From Novosphingobium sp. KCTC 2891 (GTDB taxonomy: Bacteria > Pseudomonadota > Alphaproteobacteria > Sphingomonadales > Sphingomonadaceae): a stretch of 64,000 nt of DNA. Location: positions 662,025-726,024 of the forward strand of contig NZ_JAPCZG010000001.1 in NCBI RefSeq assembly GCF_025938155.1, given 5' to 3'. Below are positions 20,029 to 27,335 of the stretch, in pieces (position 1 is the stretch's first letter; each line of letters begins with the position of its first letter). A program made the translations under genes and the position numbers. The notes beneath the pieces were generated by a model, which saw only the letters and a list, made by a program, of their open reading frames with translations, was not told the DNA's origin and ran no database searches.

Positions 20029-21123
20029 GTTGAACTTGAAGTGCAGCACGTCGCCGTCCTGAACCACGTATTCCTTGCCTTCCTGCCGCAGCTTGCCCGC
20101 ATCCTTCGCCGCGGTTTCGCCGCCCAGCGACACGTAGTCGTCAAAAGCGATGGTTTCGGCGCGGATGAAGCCGCGCTGCATGTCGGAGTGGATCTCGCCC
20201 GCCGCGTCGGGCGCCTTGGCGCCCTTGTGCACGGTCCACGCGCGCGCTTCCTTCGGGCCGACGGTGAAGAAGGTGATGAGGTGCAGCAGCTCGTAGCCCG
20301 AGCGGATCACGCGGGCCAGGCCGGTTTCGTGCAGGCCCATTTCCTCAAGGAACACGGTGCGTTCGTCCGCATCCATGCCGACCAGCTCGGATTCGATCGC
20401 GGCCGAGACGATCACCGCGTTGGCGCCTTCGGCCTTGGCCTTTTCGAACACGCGCGCGGAGAAGGCATTGCCTTCGGCGGCGCTCTCTTCCTCGACATTG
20501 CAGACATAGAGCACGGGCTTGGCGGTGAGGAGCTGCGCCTGCGCGAACACGCGGGCCTCATCCTCGTCGCGCGGCTGGGTCAGCCGGGCGGGCTTGCCTT
20601 CGCGCAGCAGTTCCAGCGCCTGGCCGAGCACCGAGGCGATGACCTTTTGCTCCTTGTCGCCCTGCGCGGCCTTCTTCACGGCGGCAGGAACGCGCTTTTC
20701 CAGGCTTTCGAGGTCCGACAGCATCAGTTCGGTCTCGACCGTCTCGGCATCCGAGATGGGATCGACCTTGTTGTCGACGTGCTGGATGTCGTCGTTCTCG
20801 AAGCAGCGCAGCACGTGGACGATGGCGTCCACCTCGCGGATATTGCCCAGGAACTGGTTGCCGAGGCCTTCGCCCTTGCTCGCCCCGCGCACCAGGCCGG
20901 CGATATCGACGAAGCCGAGCTGCGTCGGAATGATCTTCTGGCTGCCCGCGATGGCGGCCAGCTTGTCAAGCCGCGGGTCGGGCACGCCGACGTTGCCGAC
21001 GTTCGGCTCGATCGTGCAGAACGGATAGTTCGCCGCCTGCGCCGCCTGCGTCTCGGTCAGCGCATTGAACAAGGTCGACTTGCCAACATTGGGCAGACCG
21101 ACGATCCCGCAACGAAAACCCAT
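20023..21123 (-). CDS. ychF: Redox-regulated ATPase/GTPase YchF (OLA1 family)
   Basis: 366 residues, standard length. Obg-type P-loop GLPNVGKSTLFNALT at residues 8-22, switch region PFCTIEPNVG, DIAGLVRGASKGEGLGNQFL, the ATP-favouring NVEEE in place of the GTPase NKxD, and a C-terminal TGS domain (TIAFDDYVSLGGETAAKDAGKLRQEGK). It binds ribosomes and prefers ATP. It normally follows pth; here about 4.7 kb of other genes separate them. Confidence 0.97.
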   Translation of the reverse strand: MGFRCGIVGLPNVGKSTLFNALTETQAAQAANYPFCTIEPNVGNVGVPDPRLDKLAAIAGSQKIIPTQLGFVDIAGLVRGASKGEGLGNQFLGNIREVDAIVHVLRCFENDDIQHVDNKVDPISDAETVETELMLSDLESLEKRVPAAVKKAAQGDKEQKVIASVLGQALELLREGKPARLTQPRDEDEARVFAQAQLLTAKPVLYVCNVEEESAAEGNAFSARVFEKAKAEGANAVIVSAAIESELVGMDADERTVFLEEMGLHETGLARVIRSGYELLHLITFFTVGPKEARAWTVHKGAKAPDAAGEIHSDMQRGFIRAETIAFDDYVSLGGETAAKDAGKLRQEGKEYVVQDGDVLHFKFNV

Positions 21124-21241
21124 CGTAAAGTCACTCCTGTTCTCAGCCGCGCCCCTTAGCGGGGAAGGGGAGAATTGGAAACCTTCACGCGACGTTTATA
21201 CCTACACGGCAGAGAGGTCCGGAATGGTGGAGATCGACCGG

Positions 21242-22759
21242 ATGAAGACAGCAGGCGTTTTGGTGCCCCTGGCGTTCGCCGTGATGCTGGCGGGATGCGG
21301 GGAAGACCCGGCGAAGCGCTTTGCCCGCGCGCAGCAGGAATTCGCGGGGCATGAATACGTGGCGGCGCAGGCCGACCTTGCGGCGGTGCTGGCTGCCAAG
21401 CCCGATGACCCGGCGGTGCTGGAACTCCATGCGCGCAATGCGCTGGCGATGGGCGACGGCGTGGCCGCGGGCGCCAGCCTCGACAAGCTGCCGCAGCCGC
21501 GTCGTCCGCGCGACTATGCGCTGCTGACGGCGGAAGCTGCGCTGCTGCGCGGCAATGCCAAGCAGGCGCGCGCGCTGCTGGGCACCGACGCATCGCCGCA
21601 GGGACAGCGCCTGCGCGCGCTGGCGCTGGTGGGAACCGGCGACAAGGCGGGCGCGGGCCGCGCGTTCGACGCCGCGCTGGCGGCCCATCCGGCCGATGCC
21701 CGGCTGCTTGCCGCCGCCGCCCGGTTCCGGCTGGCCGAAGGCGATACCGCCGCCGCGCGCGCACTGGTCGATCGGGCGCTGAAGGCCGACGGCAGCCAGC
21801 TCGATGCGATGCTCGCGGACGCGAAAGTCTCCACTGCCGAAGGCGATCTGGCCCGCGCGCTGTCCTCCTATGACAAGGCGGCGAAGGCTTATCCGGGCAA
21901 TCTTCCGGCGCTGGTGGGCAAGGCGGGCGTGCTGGGCGATCTGGGGCGCACCGATGGGCTGGAACAGGCGATCAAGGATCTGAAGGGCATCGGCAGCGAT
22001 GCCGAGATCACCTACCTCAGCGCGCGGCTCGCCGCGACGAAGGGGCAGTGGCAGAAAGTGCGCGACCTGCTTCAGGCGGACGAGGCCAAGCTGGCCGACC
22101 GCGATGATGCGGGCGTGCTCTATGCGCAGGCGCTGACCGCACTGGGCCAGCCCGAACAGGCGCGCGCGCGGCTGGGGCCGCTGTTGCTGCGTCATCCGGA
22201 AAACCTGCTGGTGCGGCGCGAGTTGGCGAAGGCGCAACTGGCCGGGCACGATGCGGCCGGTGCAGTCGCCACGCTGCGCCCCTTCGCCACGAGCAAGACC
22301 GCGTCGGCCGAGGACCTGCGCCTGCTGGCGCGCGCGGCCAAGGAGGCGGGTGACGTCGACCTTGCGTCGTTCGACGCGCGCGCGCGCTATCCCAGCCCGC
22401 GCGCGATGGGCGCCCTGCTGGCGAATGCCGATCAGGCGATGCAGAAAGGCAACTGGGGCAACGCGGTGGCCGCCTATGATCAGATCATGGCGGTGACCGA
22501 CGGGCGGAACCCGCTGGTGCTGAACAACCTCGCCTGGGCGCACAGCCAGCTTGGAAACAGCGACAAGGCGCTCGAGTATGCGCGGCGTGCATGGCGCGAG
22601 GCGCCGACCGATCCCTCGGTGATGGACACGCTCGGCTGGCTGCTGGTCAGCACGGGCAAGGACCGGGCGAAGGGCACGGCCCTGCTGCGCGATGCGGCAG
22701 CGAAAGCACCGCAGAACCCCACGATCCAGAAGCATCTGGCCGAAGCGAACAAGGGCTGA
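21242..22759 (+). CDS. TPR-repeat lipoprotein, copy 1 of a paralogous pair
   Basis: 505 residues from the ATG at 21242, giving a lipoprotein signal (MKTAGVLVPLAFAVMLAGCG, Cys19); an ATG at 21224 is also in frame. The rest is a solenoid of degenerate TPR units, with a canonical pair at the C-terminus (NNLAWAHSQLGNSDKALEYARRA, DTLGWLLVSTGKDRAKGTALL). It is clearly homologous to the protein at 23772-25325 (shared AEAALLRG...QA...LGTD-SP and YA-A--ALG-PEQARA). It is convergent with a PEP-CTERM gene. TPR lipoproteins accompany exosortase/PEP-CTERM systems (PrsT-like), so a role in secretion or surface assembly is plausible but inferred. Confidence 0.82.
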   Translation: MKTAGVLVPLAFAVMLAGCGEDPAKRFARAQQEFAGHEYVAAQADLAAVLAAKPDDPAVLELHARNALAMGDGVAAGASLDKLPQPRRPRDYALLTAEAALLRGNAKQARALLGTDASPQGQRLRALALVGTGDKAGAGRAFDAALAAHPADARLLAAAARFRLAEGDTAAARALVDRALKADGSQLDAMLADAKVSTAEGDLARALSSYDKAAKAYPGNLPALVGKAGVLGDLGRTDGLEQAIKDLKGIGSDAEITYLSARLAATKGQWQKVRDLLQADEAKLADRDDAGVLYAQALTALGQPEQARARLGPLLLRHPENLLVRRELAKAQLAGHDAAGAVATLRPFATSKTASAEDLRLLARAAKEAGDVDLASFDARARYPSPRAMGALLANADQAMQKGNWGNAVAAYDQIMAVTDGRNPLVLNNLAWAHSQLGNSDKALEYARRAWREAPTDPSVMDTLGWLLVSTGKDRAKGTALLRDAAAKAPQNPTIQKHLAEANKG

Positions 22760-22770
22760 GGCCGATAATG

Positions 22771-22801
22771 AAAAAGGGAGCCGATCCTGCGACCGGCTCC
22801 C
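22771..22801 (-). terminator. Rho-independent terminator of the first PEP-CTERM gene
   Basis: On the minus strand the 8-bp stem GGGAGCCG/CGGCTCCC (22776-22783 with 22794-22801) is followed by TTTTTC. It lies between the convergent TPR and PEP-CTERM genes. Confidence 0.85.
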
Positions 22802-22826
22802 CAATTCGAGCGAAGCCTTGCGGCGA

Positions 22827-23546
22827 TCAGGCGGCGCGCGCTTCCGAGCGGCGCAGCGTCTGGCGGCGGCGGGCCAGGGCGAGGCCGACAAGGCCCGCGC
22901 CGAACAGGCCGATCATGCCCGGTTCCGGAACCGAGGTGCCGCCAGTCGAGGTCGAGCTGGAGATCGTGCCCGCGCCGCTCGCCGACGAGATGCCCGGAAC
23001 GCCGGTGATCGACTGGTACCGCACGAAGAAGTCGCTCAGCGTCACCGCGGAAACGGGCGAGGAGAAGCTCAGCGAGAAAGCGCCGGTGCCGGTCTGGCCG
23101 AGCGTGAGGCCGCCGCTGGCGCCGCCGGCGCACGATCCGGTCGTGGCGTCCTTGAAGCAGACGTCGACGGTGCCGATGCCGTTGGGATAGTTCGAGTTCA
23201 GCGTCGTCTGCGAGAACGCGCCGGTCGAGGTCGCGCTGGCGATCGTCGGATCGGTGTTGAACGCGAAGCTCGAGATGCGCGAACCGGTCACCGGCGCGCT
23301 GCTGGTGTTCGAAACCGAGTAGTCGAAGTTGTAGGTGTTGCCCGACACGCCGGTGAGCGTGAAAGTGGTCGAACCGGTCAGGCCGTTGATCGAAGCGCCG
23401 CCGCTGCCGCTGTAGCCGTTGTAGTTCAGCGTGACGGTCTTGCCGGTGTCGCCCGCTCCGAAAATCATCGAATCCGCAAAGGCGTTTCCAGCGATGGCGA
23501 AGGTCGCGATCGCTGCGAGGCTGGCAAGGGTCTTGGTGATCCGCAT
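22827..23546 (-). CDS. PEP-CTERM sorting-domain protein (cistern-like)
   Basis: 239 residues from the ATG at 23546, preceded by GAGAG; a second ATG 15 bases upstream lacks a ribosome site. Signal peptide (TLASLAAIATFAIAGNAFA), a Gly/Ser/Thr-rich beta body beginning DSMIFGAGDTGKTVTLNYNG, and two Cys (VCFKDATTGSCAGG). The C-terminal signal VPEPGMIGLFGAGLVGLALA is followed by RRR and about a dozen extra residues. Exosortase is expected to cleave at PEP and release the protein to the envelope or extracellular matrix. The body resembles the cistern family of PEP-CTERM proteins (moderate certainty). A sigma-54 promoter lies 44 bases upstream. Confidence 0.92.
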   Translation of the reverse strand: MRITKTLASLAAIATFAIAGNAFADSMIFGAGDTGKTVTLNYNGYSGSGGASINGLTGSTTFTLTGVSGNTYNFDYSVSNTSSAPVTGSRISSFAFNTDPTIASATSTGAFSQTTLNSNYPNGIGTVDVCFKDATTGSCAGGASGGLTLGQTGTGAFSLSFSSPVSAVTLSDFFVRYQSITGVPGISSASGAGTISSSTSTGGTSVPEPGMIGLFGAGLVGLALARRRQTLRRSEARAA

Positions 23547-23589
23547 GACGTTCGCTCTCATTGGTTAATACGTGTTTGTCATTTCATAC

Positions 23590-23605
23590 GCAATTCACGT
23601 GCCAA
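23590..23605 (-). promoter_or_regulatory. Sigma-54 (RpoN) promoter of first PEP-CTERM gene
   Basis: Minus-strand TTGGCACGTGAATTGC matches the -24/-12 consensus TGGCACG-N4-TTGC with exact GG-N10-GC spacing. The GC lies 44 bases from the start codon, leaving a leader of roughly 30 bases. Confidence 0.8.
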
Positions 23606-23622
23606 TGGCTCATTTCTGCCAA

Positions 23623-23637
23623 TTTCGGTGGTTAACG
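23623..23637 (-). promoter_or_regulatory. Conserved 15-bp box upstream of sigma-54 promoter (copy 1)
   Basis: Minus-strand CGTTAACCACCGAAA. The same box with one difference (CGTTAACCATCGAAA) stands at exactly the same distance from the second PEP-CTERM sigma-54 promoter. It could bind an activator or architectural protein. Confidence 0.55.
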
Positions 23638-23771
23638 CATGGGCGGATGTAAACAGGGCCGACATTTTTGGCCCGTTTCGGACATGTGCCGTAGTCGGAC
23701 AAATACGGCGCGCGACACGTAACGGGGTGGGGTTCATCGAAATTTCAGGGGTTGATGCCATCGCTAGGGCC

Positions 23772-25325
23772 ATGCGTCCCAGGCTGTCTCTTTCGCTTGT
23801 CCTCGCGCCCGCCGCGCTGATCCTTGCGGCGTGCTCGCCGGATCCCTCGCAGCACGCCGCGAAGGCGCGCGCGGCCTTTGCCGCAGAGGATTTCGCCGCC
23901 GCGCGTATCGAGGCGCTGGCCGCACTCGACGGCGACGGGCGCAATGCGGATCTGCTGGTGCTGCTGGTGCAGAGCCAGTTGCGGCTGGGCGACGGCGACG
24001 GTGCGCAGGCGGCACTGGCGCGGTTGGTCGATGCCGGGCGCGCCGGGCCGGACATCACGCGCTACAAGGCCGAGGCCGCGCTGCTGCGCGGGCAGCCGCG
24101 TCAGGCGCTCGACTGGCTGGGGACCGACGACAGCCCTTCGGCATGGCGGGTGCGCGCCGCCGCGCATTATGCGCTGCACGATTACCCTGCGGCGATGGAA
24201 GCCTTTCACAAGGGCATGGCCGGCAAGCCCGACCTGCTGCTCGCGCGCGATTATGCCCGGATCCTGCTCGAAGCGCAGGACTATGCCGGCGCGGGCAAGG
24301 CGCTTGAGGTGATGCAGCGGCTCGCCCCCGATGCGCTCGATACGCTGCTGGTCGCCGGGGAACTGGCGCAGCGGCAGGGACGGCGGGACGAGGCAGCGGC
24401 GATCTATGCCCGCGCCGCCGAGCGTCACCCCCGCCGGATCGAACCGTTGCTGGCACAGGCGATGCTGGCGGACATGGCGGGCAAGGTCGATGCCGCGGCC
24501 GGTTTCGTCGATCGCGCGGCGGCGATTGCCGGAGGCGATTCGCGCGTCGTGGAAATGAAAGTGCAGATCGCGGCGGAAAAGGGCGATTGGGAGACGGTCC
24601 GCAACACGCTGGCGTCGTCCGAGGGAAGCCTCGATCCGCGGTCTCCCAACGGTCTCAAATATGCCGAGGCACAGCTCGCGCTGGGGCATCCGGAGCAGGC
24701 GCGCGCGATCTTCGCCAAGGCGCTGCTGCTTTCGCCGCAGAATCCCTACGTCCGGATCATGCTGGCCGAGGCGCAGCTCGCGACGGGAGAAGCCGCCAGC
24801 GCATTGCGCACGGTCATGCCGTTGTCCGATGCCGCACTGGCCGGCCCGCGTGAGCTTGATCTGGCGGTGCGCGCGGCGACGGCGGCGGGCGATCCGGCGG
24901 CCGGGGCGCTGAAGGCGCGGCTGCAATCGGCGGCGTTCCAGGCGTCGCAGCAGGCCGGCGCCCAGGGCAGGGCGGCAATGGCCCGGCAGGACTGGGCAGG
25001 CGCCATCGCGGCGCTACGCCAGGTGACCGGTTTTGATGGCGATGCCGAAGTGTTGAAGATGCTGGCCTTTGCCAGCAGCAATGCGGGTCAGCATGACGAG
25101 GCGATTGCCTATGCCGATCGCGCGCTGGCGCTGGCGCCGCGCAATCCCGACATGATCCACATCGCGGGGCTGGTGCGGCTCAATGCCGGGCGCAGCGACG
25201 ATGCGACGATGCGCCTGCTGAAGGATGCGAGCGAGGCCGATCCGGCCAATCGCCTGTTCCGGGCCGATCTGGCCCGGGGCGGGGCGCTGCGCAGCGCCCC
25301 GACGGGCGCCACCGGCCAGCCCTAG
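23772..25325 (+). CDS. TPR-repeat lipoprotein, copy 2 of a paralogous pair
   Basis: 517 residues from the ATG at 23772. Lipoprotein signal MRPRLSLSLVLAPAALILAAC with Cys21 as anchor. The body is a long TPR solenoid (for example EAAAIYARAAERHPRRIEPLLAQAM; YAEAQLALGHPEQARAIFAKAL; DEAIAYADRALALAPRNPDMI). It is a paralogue of the protein at 21242-22759 and is likewise convergent with a PEP-CTERM gene, 21 bases away. The gene starts in the region that also holds the sigma-54 promoter of the divergent PEP-CTERM gene; no sigma-54 element was seen on its own strand. Function as an assembly or secretion factor is inferred. Confidence 0.82.
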   Translation: MRPRLSLSLVLAPAALILAACSPDPSQHAAKARAAFAAEDFAAARIEALAALDGDGRNADLLVLLVQSQLRLGDGDGAQAALARLVDAGRAGPDITRYKAEAALLRGQPRQALDWLGTDDSPSAWRVRAAAHYALHDYPAAMEAFHKGMAGKPDLLLARDYARILLEAQDYAGAGKALEVMQRLAPDALDTLLVAGELAQRQGRRDEAAAIYARAAERHPRRIEPLLAQAMLADMAGKVDAAAGFVDRAAAIAGGDSRVVEMKVQIAAEKGDWETVRNTLASSEGSLDPRSPNGLKYAEAQLALGHPEQARAIFAKALLLSPQNPYVRIMLAEAQLATGEAASALRTVMPLSDAALAGPRELDLAVRAATAAGDPAAGALKARLQSAAFQASQQAGAQGRAAMARQDWAGAIAALRQVTGFDGDAEVLKMLAFASSNAGQHDEAIAYADRALALAPRNPDMIHIAGLVRLNAGRSDDATMRLLKDASEADPANRLFRADLARGGALRSAPTGATGQP

Positions 25326-25338
25326 GCCGCCGGTGGCG
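25307..25338. terminator. Hairpin between convergent TPR and PEP-CTERM genes
   Basis: A 10-bp stem CGCCACCGGC/GCCGGTGGCG (25307-25316 with 25329-25338) straddles the TPR stop codon. There is no T-run on either side, so termination activity is uncertain. Confidence 0.45.
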
Positions 25339-25346
25339 TAACCGGA

Positions 25347-25703
25347 TCAGCGACGACGGCGGCGGGCAAGGCCCAGGCCGGCAAGACCCAGCGCCATCAT
25401 GCCGAGCATGCCCGGCTCCGGAACCGCGGTGCCGCCCGAAGTCGTGGTGGTGCCGCCCGACGTGGTGGTCGTGCCGCCCGAGGTCGTGGTGCCACCCGAA
25501 GTGGTCGTGCCACCCGAAGTGGTGGTGGTGCCGCCGGTCGACGTGGTGGTCGTGCTCGAGCTGGTGCTCGAACCCGTGCACATCGACGAGCCGGTGGAAT
25601 CGCCGCAGTTGCAGTAGTGCGTGTGGAACCACGTGGCATGGGCGGGCGCGGCTGCGGCGAACGAGCCGAGGAGGGCGGTGGCAATGACGATCGAACGCTT
25701 CAC
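25347..25703 (-). CDS. Small PEP-CTERM protein with Gly-Thr-Ser repeat linker
   Basis: 118 residues. Signal peptide KRSIVIATALLGSFAAAAPAHA, then a short Cys-containing segment (WFHTHYCNCGDSTGSSMC), then about 50 residues of repeated GGTTTSGG/GGTTTTSGG units, then the exosortase signal VPEPGMLGMMALGLAGLGLARRRRR. The Thr/Ser-rich linker is the sort of region that could be glycosylated on export. It has a sigma-54 promoter 41 bases upstream. The repeat units make the gene prone to length variation. No domain of known activity is present. Confidence 0.9.
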   Translation of the reverse strand: MKRSIVIATALLGSFAAAAPAHATWFHTHYCNCGDSTGSSMCTGSSTSSSTTTTSTGGTTTTSGGTTTSGGTTTSGGTTTTSGGTTTTSGGTAVPEPGMLGMMALGLAGLGLARRRRR

Positions 25704-25743
25704 GGTTGGTCCCCTGTATTGAATTCAGTTAACACTTCTCAAA

Positions 25744-25759
25744 GCAAAACCGGTGCCAA
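25744..25759 (-). promoter_or_regulatory. Sigma-54 (RpoN) promoter of second PEP-CTERM gene
   Basis: Minus-strand TTGGCACCGGTTTTGC (followed by T) matches the RpoN consensus with GG-N10-GC spacing. The GC lies 41 bases from the start codon, close to the layout of the first PEP-CTERM gene. Confidence 0.8.
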
Positions 25760-25776
25760 TTCCCGAAAAGCGCGGC

Positions 25777-25791
25777 TTTCGATGGTTAACG
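25777..25791 (-). promoter_or_regulatory. Conserved 15-bp box upstream of sigma-54 promoter (copy 2)
   Basis: Minus-strand CGTTAACCATCGAAA, 14 of 15 identical to the box at 23623-23637 and at the same 33-base offset from the promoter. Confidence 0.55.
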
Positions 25792-25878
25792 TGAAAAATA
25801 AGGATGCGAACTGTAAAACCTGCCGACCATCCGATCCGGACCTGATCGCTATCGTTACGTGGCGTTTTGACCGTCCGG

Positions 25879-26448
25879 TCAGCTGTTCTGGCGCAGCGCG
25901 ATGTCGTTCATGAAACGGGCGGTGTCGCCCTTGGCCAGCCAGTCGGCCTCGCCGGCGACCGCGCCCAGCATCTCCACCAGATCGTCCTGTTCCGCCTTGG
26001 CGAAGTTGCCCAGCACGTATCCCGTCACCCGATCCTTGTGCCCGGGGTGGCCGATGCCCAGCCGCACGCGGCGGAACTCGGGGCCGAGGTGCTTGTCGAT
26101 CGAGCGCAGCCCGTTGTGGCCGGCGGTGCCGCCGCCCTGCTTCACCTTGACCTTGAACGGCGCCAGGTCGAGCTCGTCGTGGAACACGGTCAGCGCCTCT
26201 ACGCCAAGTTTGTAGAAGCGCAGCGCCTCGCCCACCGCGCGGCCGCTTTCGTTCATGAAGGTGGCGGGCTTGAGCAGCAGCACCTTGTCGCCGCCGATGC
26301 GGCCCTCCTGGACCCAGCCCTGAAACTTCTTCTGCACCGGGCCGAACCGATGGACTTCGGCGATGGTGTCGAGCGCCATGAAGCCGACGTTGTGCCGGTG
26401 GAGCGCATATTGCGGACCGGGATTGCCGAGGCCGACCCAGACTTGCAT
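25879..26448 (-). CDS. pth: Peptidyl-tRNA hydrolase
   Basis: 189 residues from the ATG at 26448, which starts the conserved MQVWVGLGNPGPQYALHRHN segment; a longer frame upstream is Lys/Pro-rich and runs through the rplY terminator. Catalytic residues are visible: His in RHNVGF, Asn in PATFMNESG, and Asp in VFHDELDL; GGGTAGHNGLRSI is also present. It releases tRNA from prematurely dropped peptidyl-tRNA. It lies downstream of rplY, as commonly seen. Confidence 0.97.
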   Translation of the reverse strand: MQVWVGLGNPGPQYALHRHNVGFMALDTIAEVHRFGPVQKKFQGWVQEGRIGGDKVLLLKPATFMNESGRAVGEALRFYKLGVEALTVFHDELDLAPFKVKVKQGGGTAGHNGLRSIDKHLGPEFRRVRLGIGHPGHKDRVTGYVLGNFAKAEQDDLVEMLGAVAGEADWLAKGDTARFMNDIALRQNS

Positions 26449-26501
26449 GGCGATGAGGCTCCTTCGCGTTGGTGTCGCCGCCTTGGCAGAATCGGGCGGG
26501 C

Positions 26502-26540
26502 AAAAAAAGAACCCCTCCCGCGTTGGCGGAAGGGGTTTCT
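26502..26540 (-). terminator. Rho-independent terminator downstream of rplY
   Basis: Minus-strand stem AACCCCTTCCGC/GCGGGAGGGGTT (one internal mismatch) is followed by CTTTTTTT. It separates rplY from pth, so pth probably has its own promoter or depends on read-through. Confidence 0.88.
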
Positions 26541-26593
26541 TGTCCGCCCCCGTCATCCGGCATGGCGGACAACGGGAAGCGAAACCGGGCCGA

Positions 26594-27202
26594 TCAGGCT
26601 TCGGTCTTGGCCGTGTCGCCTTCTTCGCTCTTCAGCGCCGAAGGGGCAACGATCGTCGCGATGGTGAAGTCGCGGTCGGTGATCGCGGAGCGCGCACCGG
26701 CCGGAAGCTTCACGTGGCTGATGTGGATCGAATCACCGATGTCGAGACCGGTCACGTCGATCGCGATGTCATCGGGGATGGTGTCGGAGCCGCACACCAG
26801 TTCCAGCTCGTGACGGACGATGTTCAGCACGCCGCCCTTCTTGAGGCCGGGCGAGGCGTCTTCGTTGGCGAAAAGCACCGGCACGTTCACGTGGACTTCG
26901 GCGTTCTTGGAAAGACGCAGGAAGTCGGCGTGGAGCGGGCGATCCGTCACGGGGTGGAAAGCGACGTCCTTGGGCAGGGTGCGGACGGTCTGGCCGTTCA
27001 CAGTGAGCTCGACGATCGAGTTGAAGAAGTGGCCGGTGCCAAGCGCCTTGGCCAGGGCCTTCTCCTCGAGATGAACCGAAACCGGTTCTTCCTTGCCGCC
27101 GTAGATCACGGCGGGGGTGCGGCCTTCGCGGCGCAGTGCACGGGAGGCTCCCTTGCCTGCCCGATCGCGCGCCTCGGCCGACAGCGTAAGCGTCTCGCTC
27201 AT
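26594..27202 (-). CDS. rplY: 50S ribosomal protein L25 / general stress protein Ctc
   Basis: 202 residues, the long CTC form with an N-terminal L25 domain ([25 protein letters not shown]) that binds 5S rRNA and a C-terminal TL5-type beta domain ([34 protein letters not shown]). The C-terminal tail is acidic and Ala-rich. The start is the ATG of [13 protein letters not shown]. It is followed by a strong terminator before pth. Confidence 0.96.
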   Translation of the reverse strand: MSETLTLSAEARDRAGKGASRALRREGRTPAVIYGGKEEPVSVHLEEKALAKALGTGHFFNSIVELTVNGQTVRTLPKDVAFHPVTDRPLHADFLRLSKNAEVHVNVPVLFANEDASPGLKKGGVLNIVRHELELVCGSDTIPDDIAIDVTGLDIGDSIHISHVKLPAGARSAITDRDFTIATIVAPSALKSEEGDTAKTEA

Positions 27203-27335
27203 TGTCTGTACCTTCCGAAAATGCTGGTTGAATCCATTCTTCTCCGTCACGCCTCCAGGGATGACCATGACGGGAAGCGGCGGCCCTTAGCCGATCCAGC
27301 GCAAAAAGCAACCGGGATGCGGCGCGGCGAGCCGC

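Noticed and set aside
25399..25617. Repetitive DNA in the second PEP-CTERM gene considered as a CRISPR-like array
   Set aside because: Units are short degenerate codon repeats (GGT ACC ACC type) within an open reading frame, with no spacers.
27203..27335. Extra N-terminal extension of rplY from an upstream start
   Set aside because: The extension is not L25-like; the conserved protein begins at MSETL.
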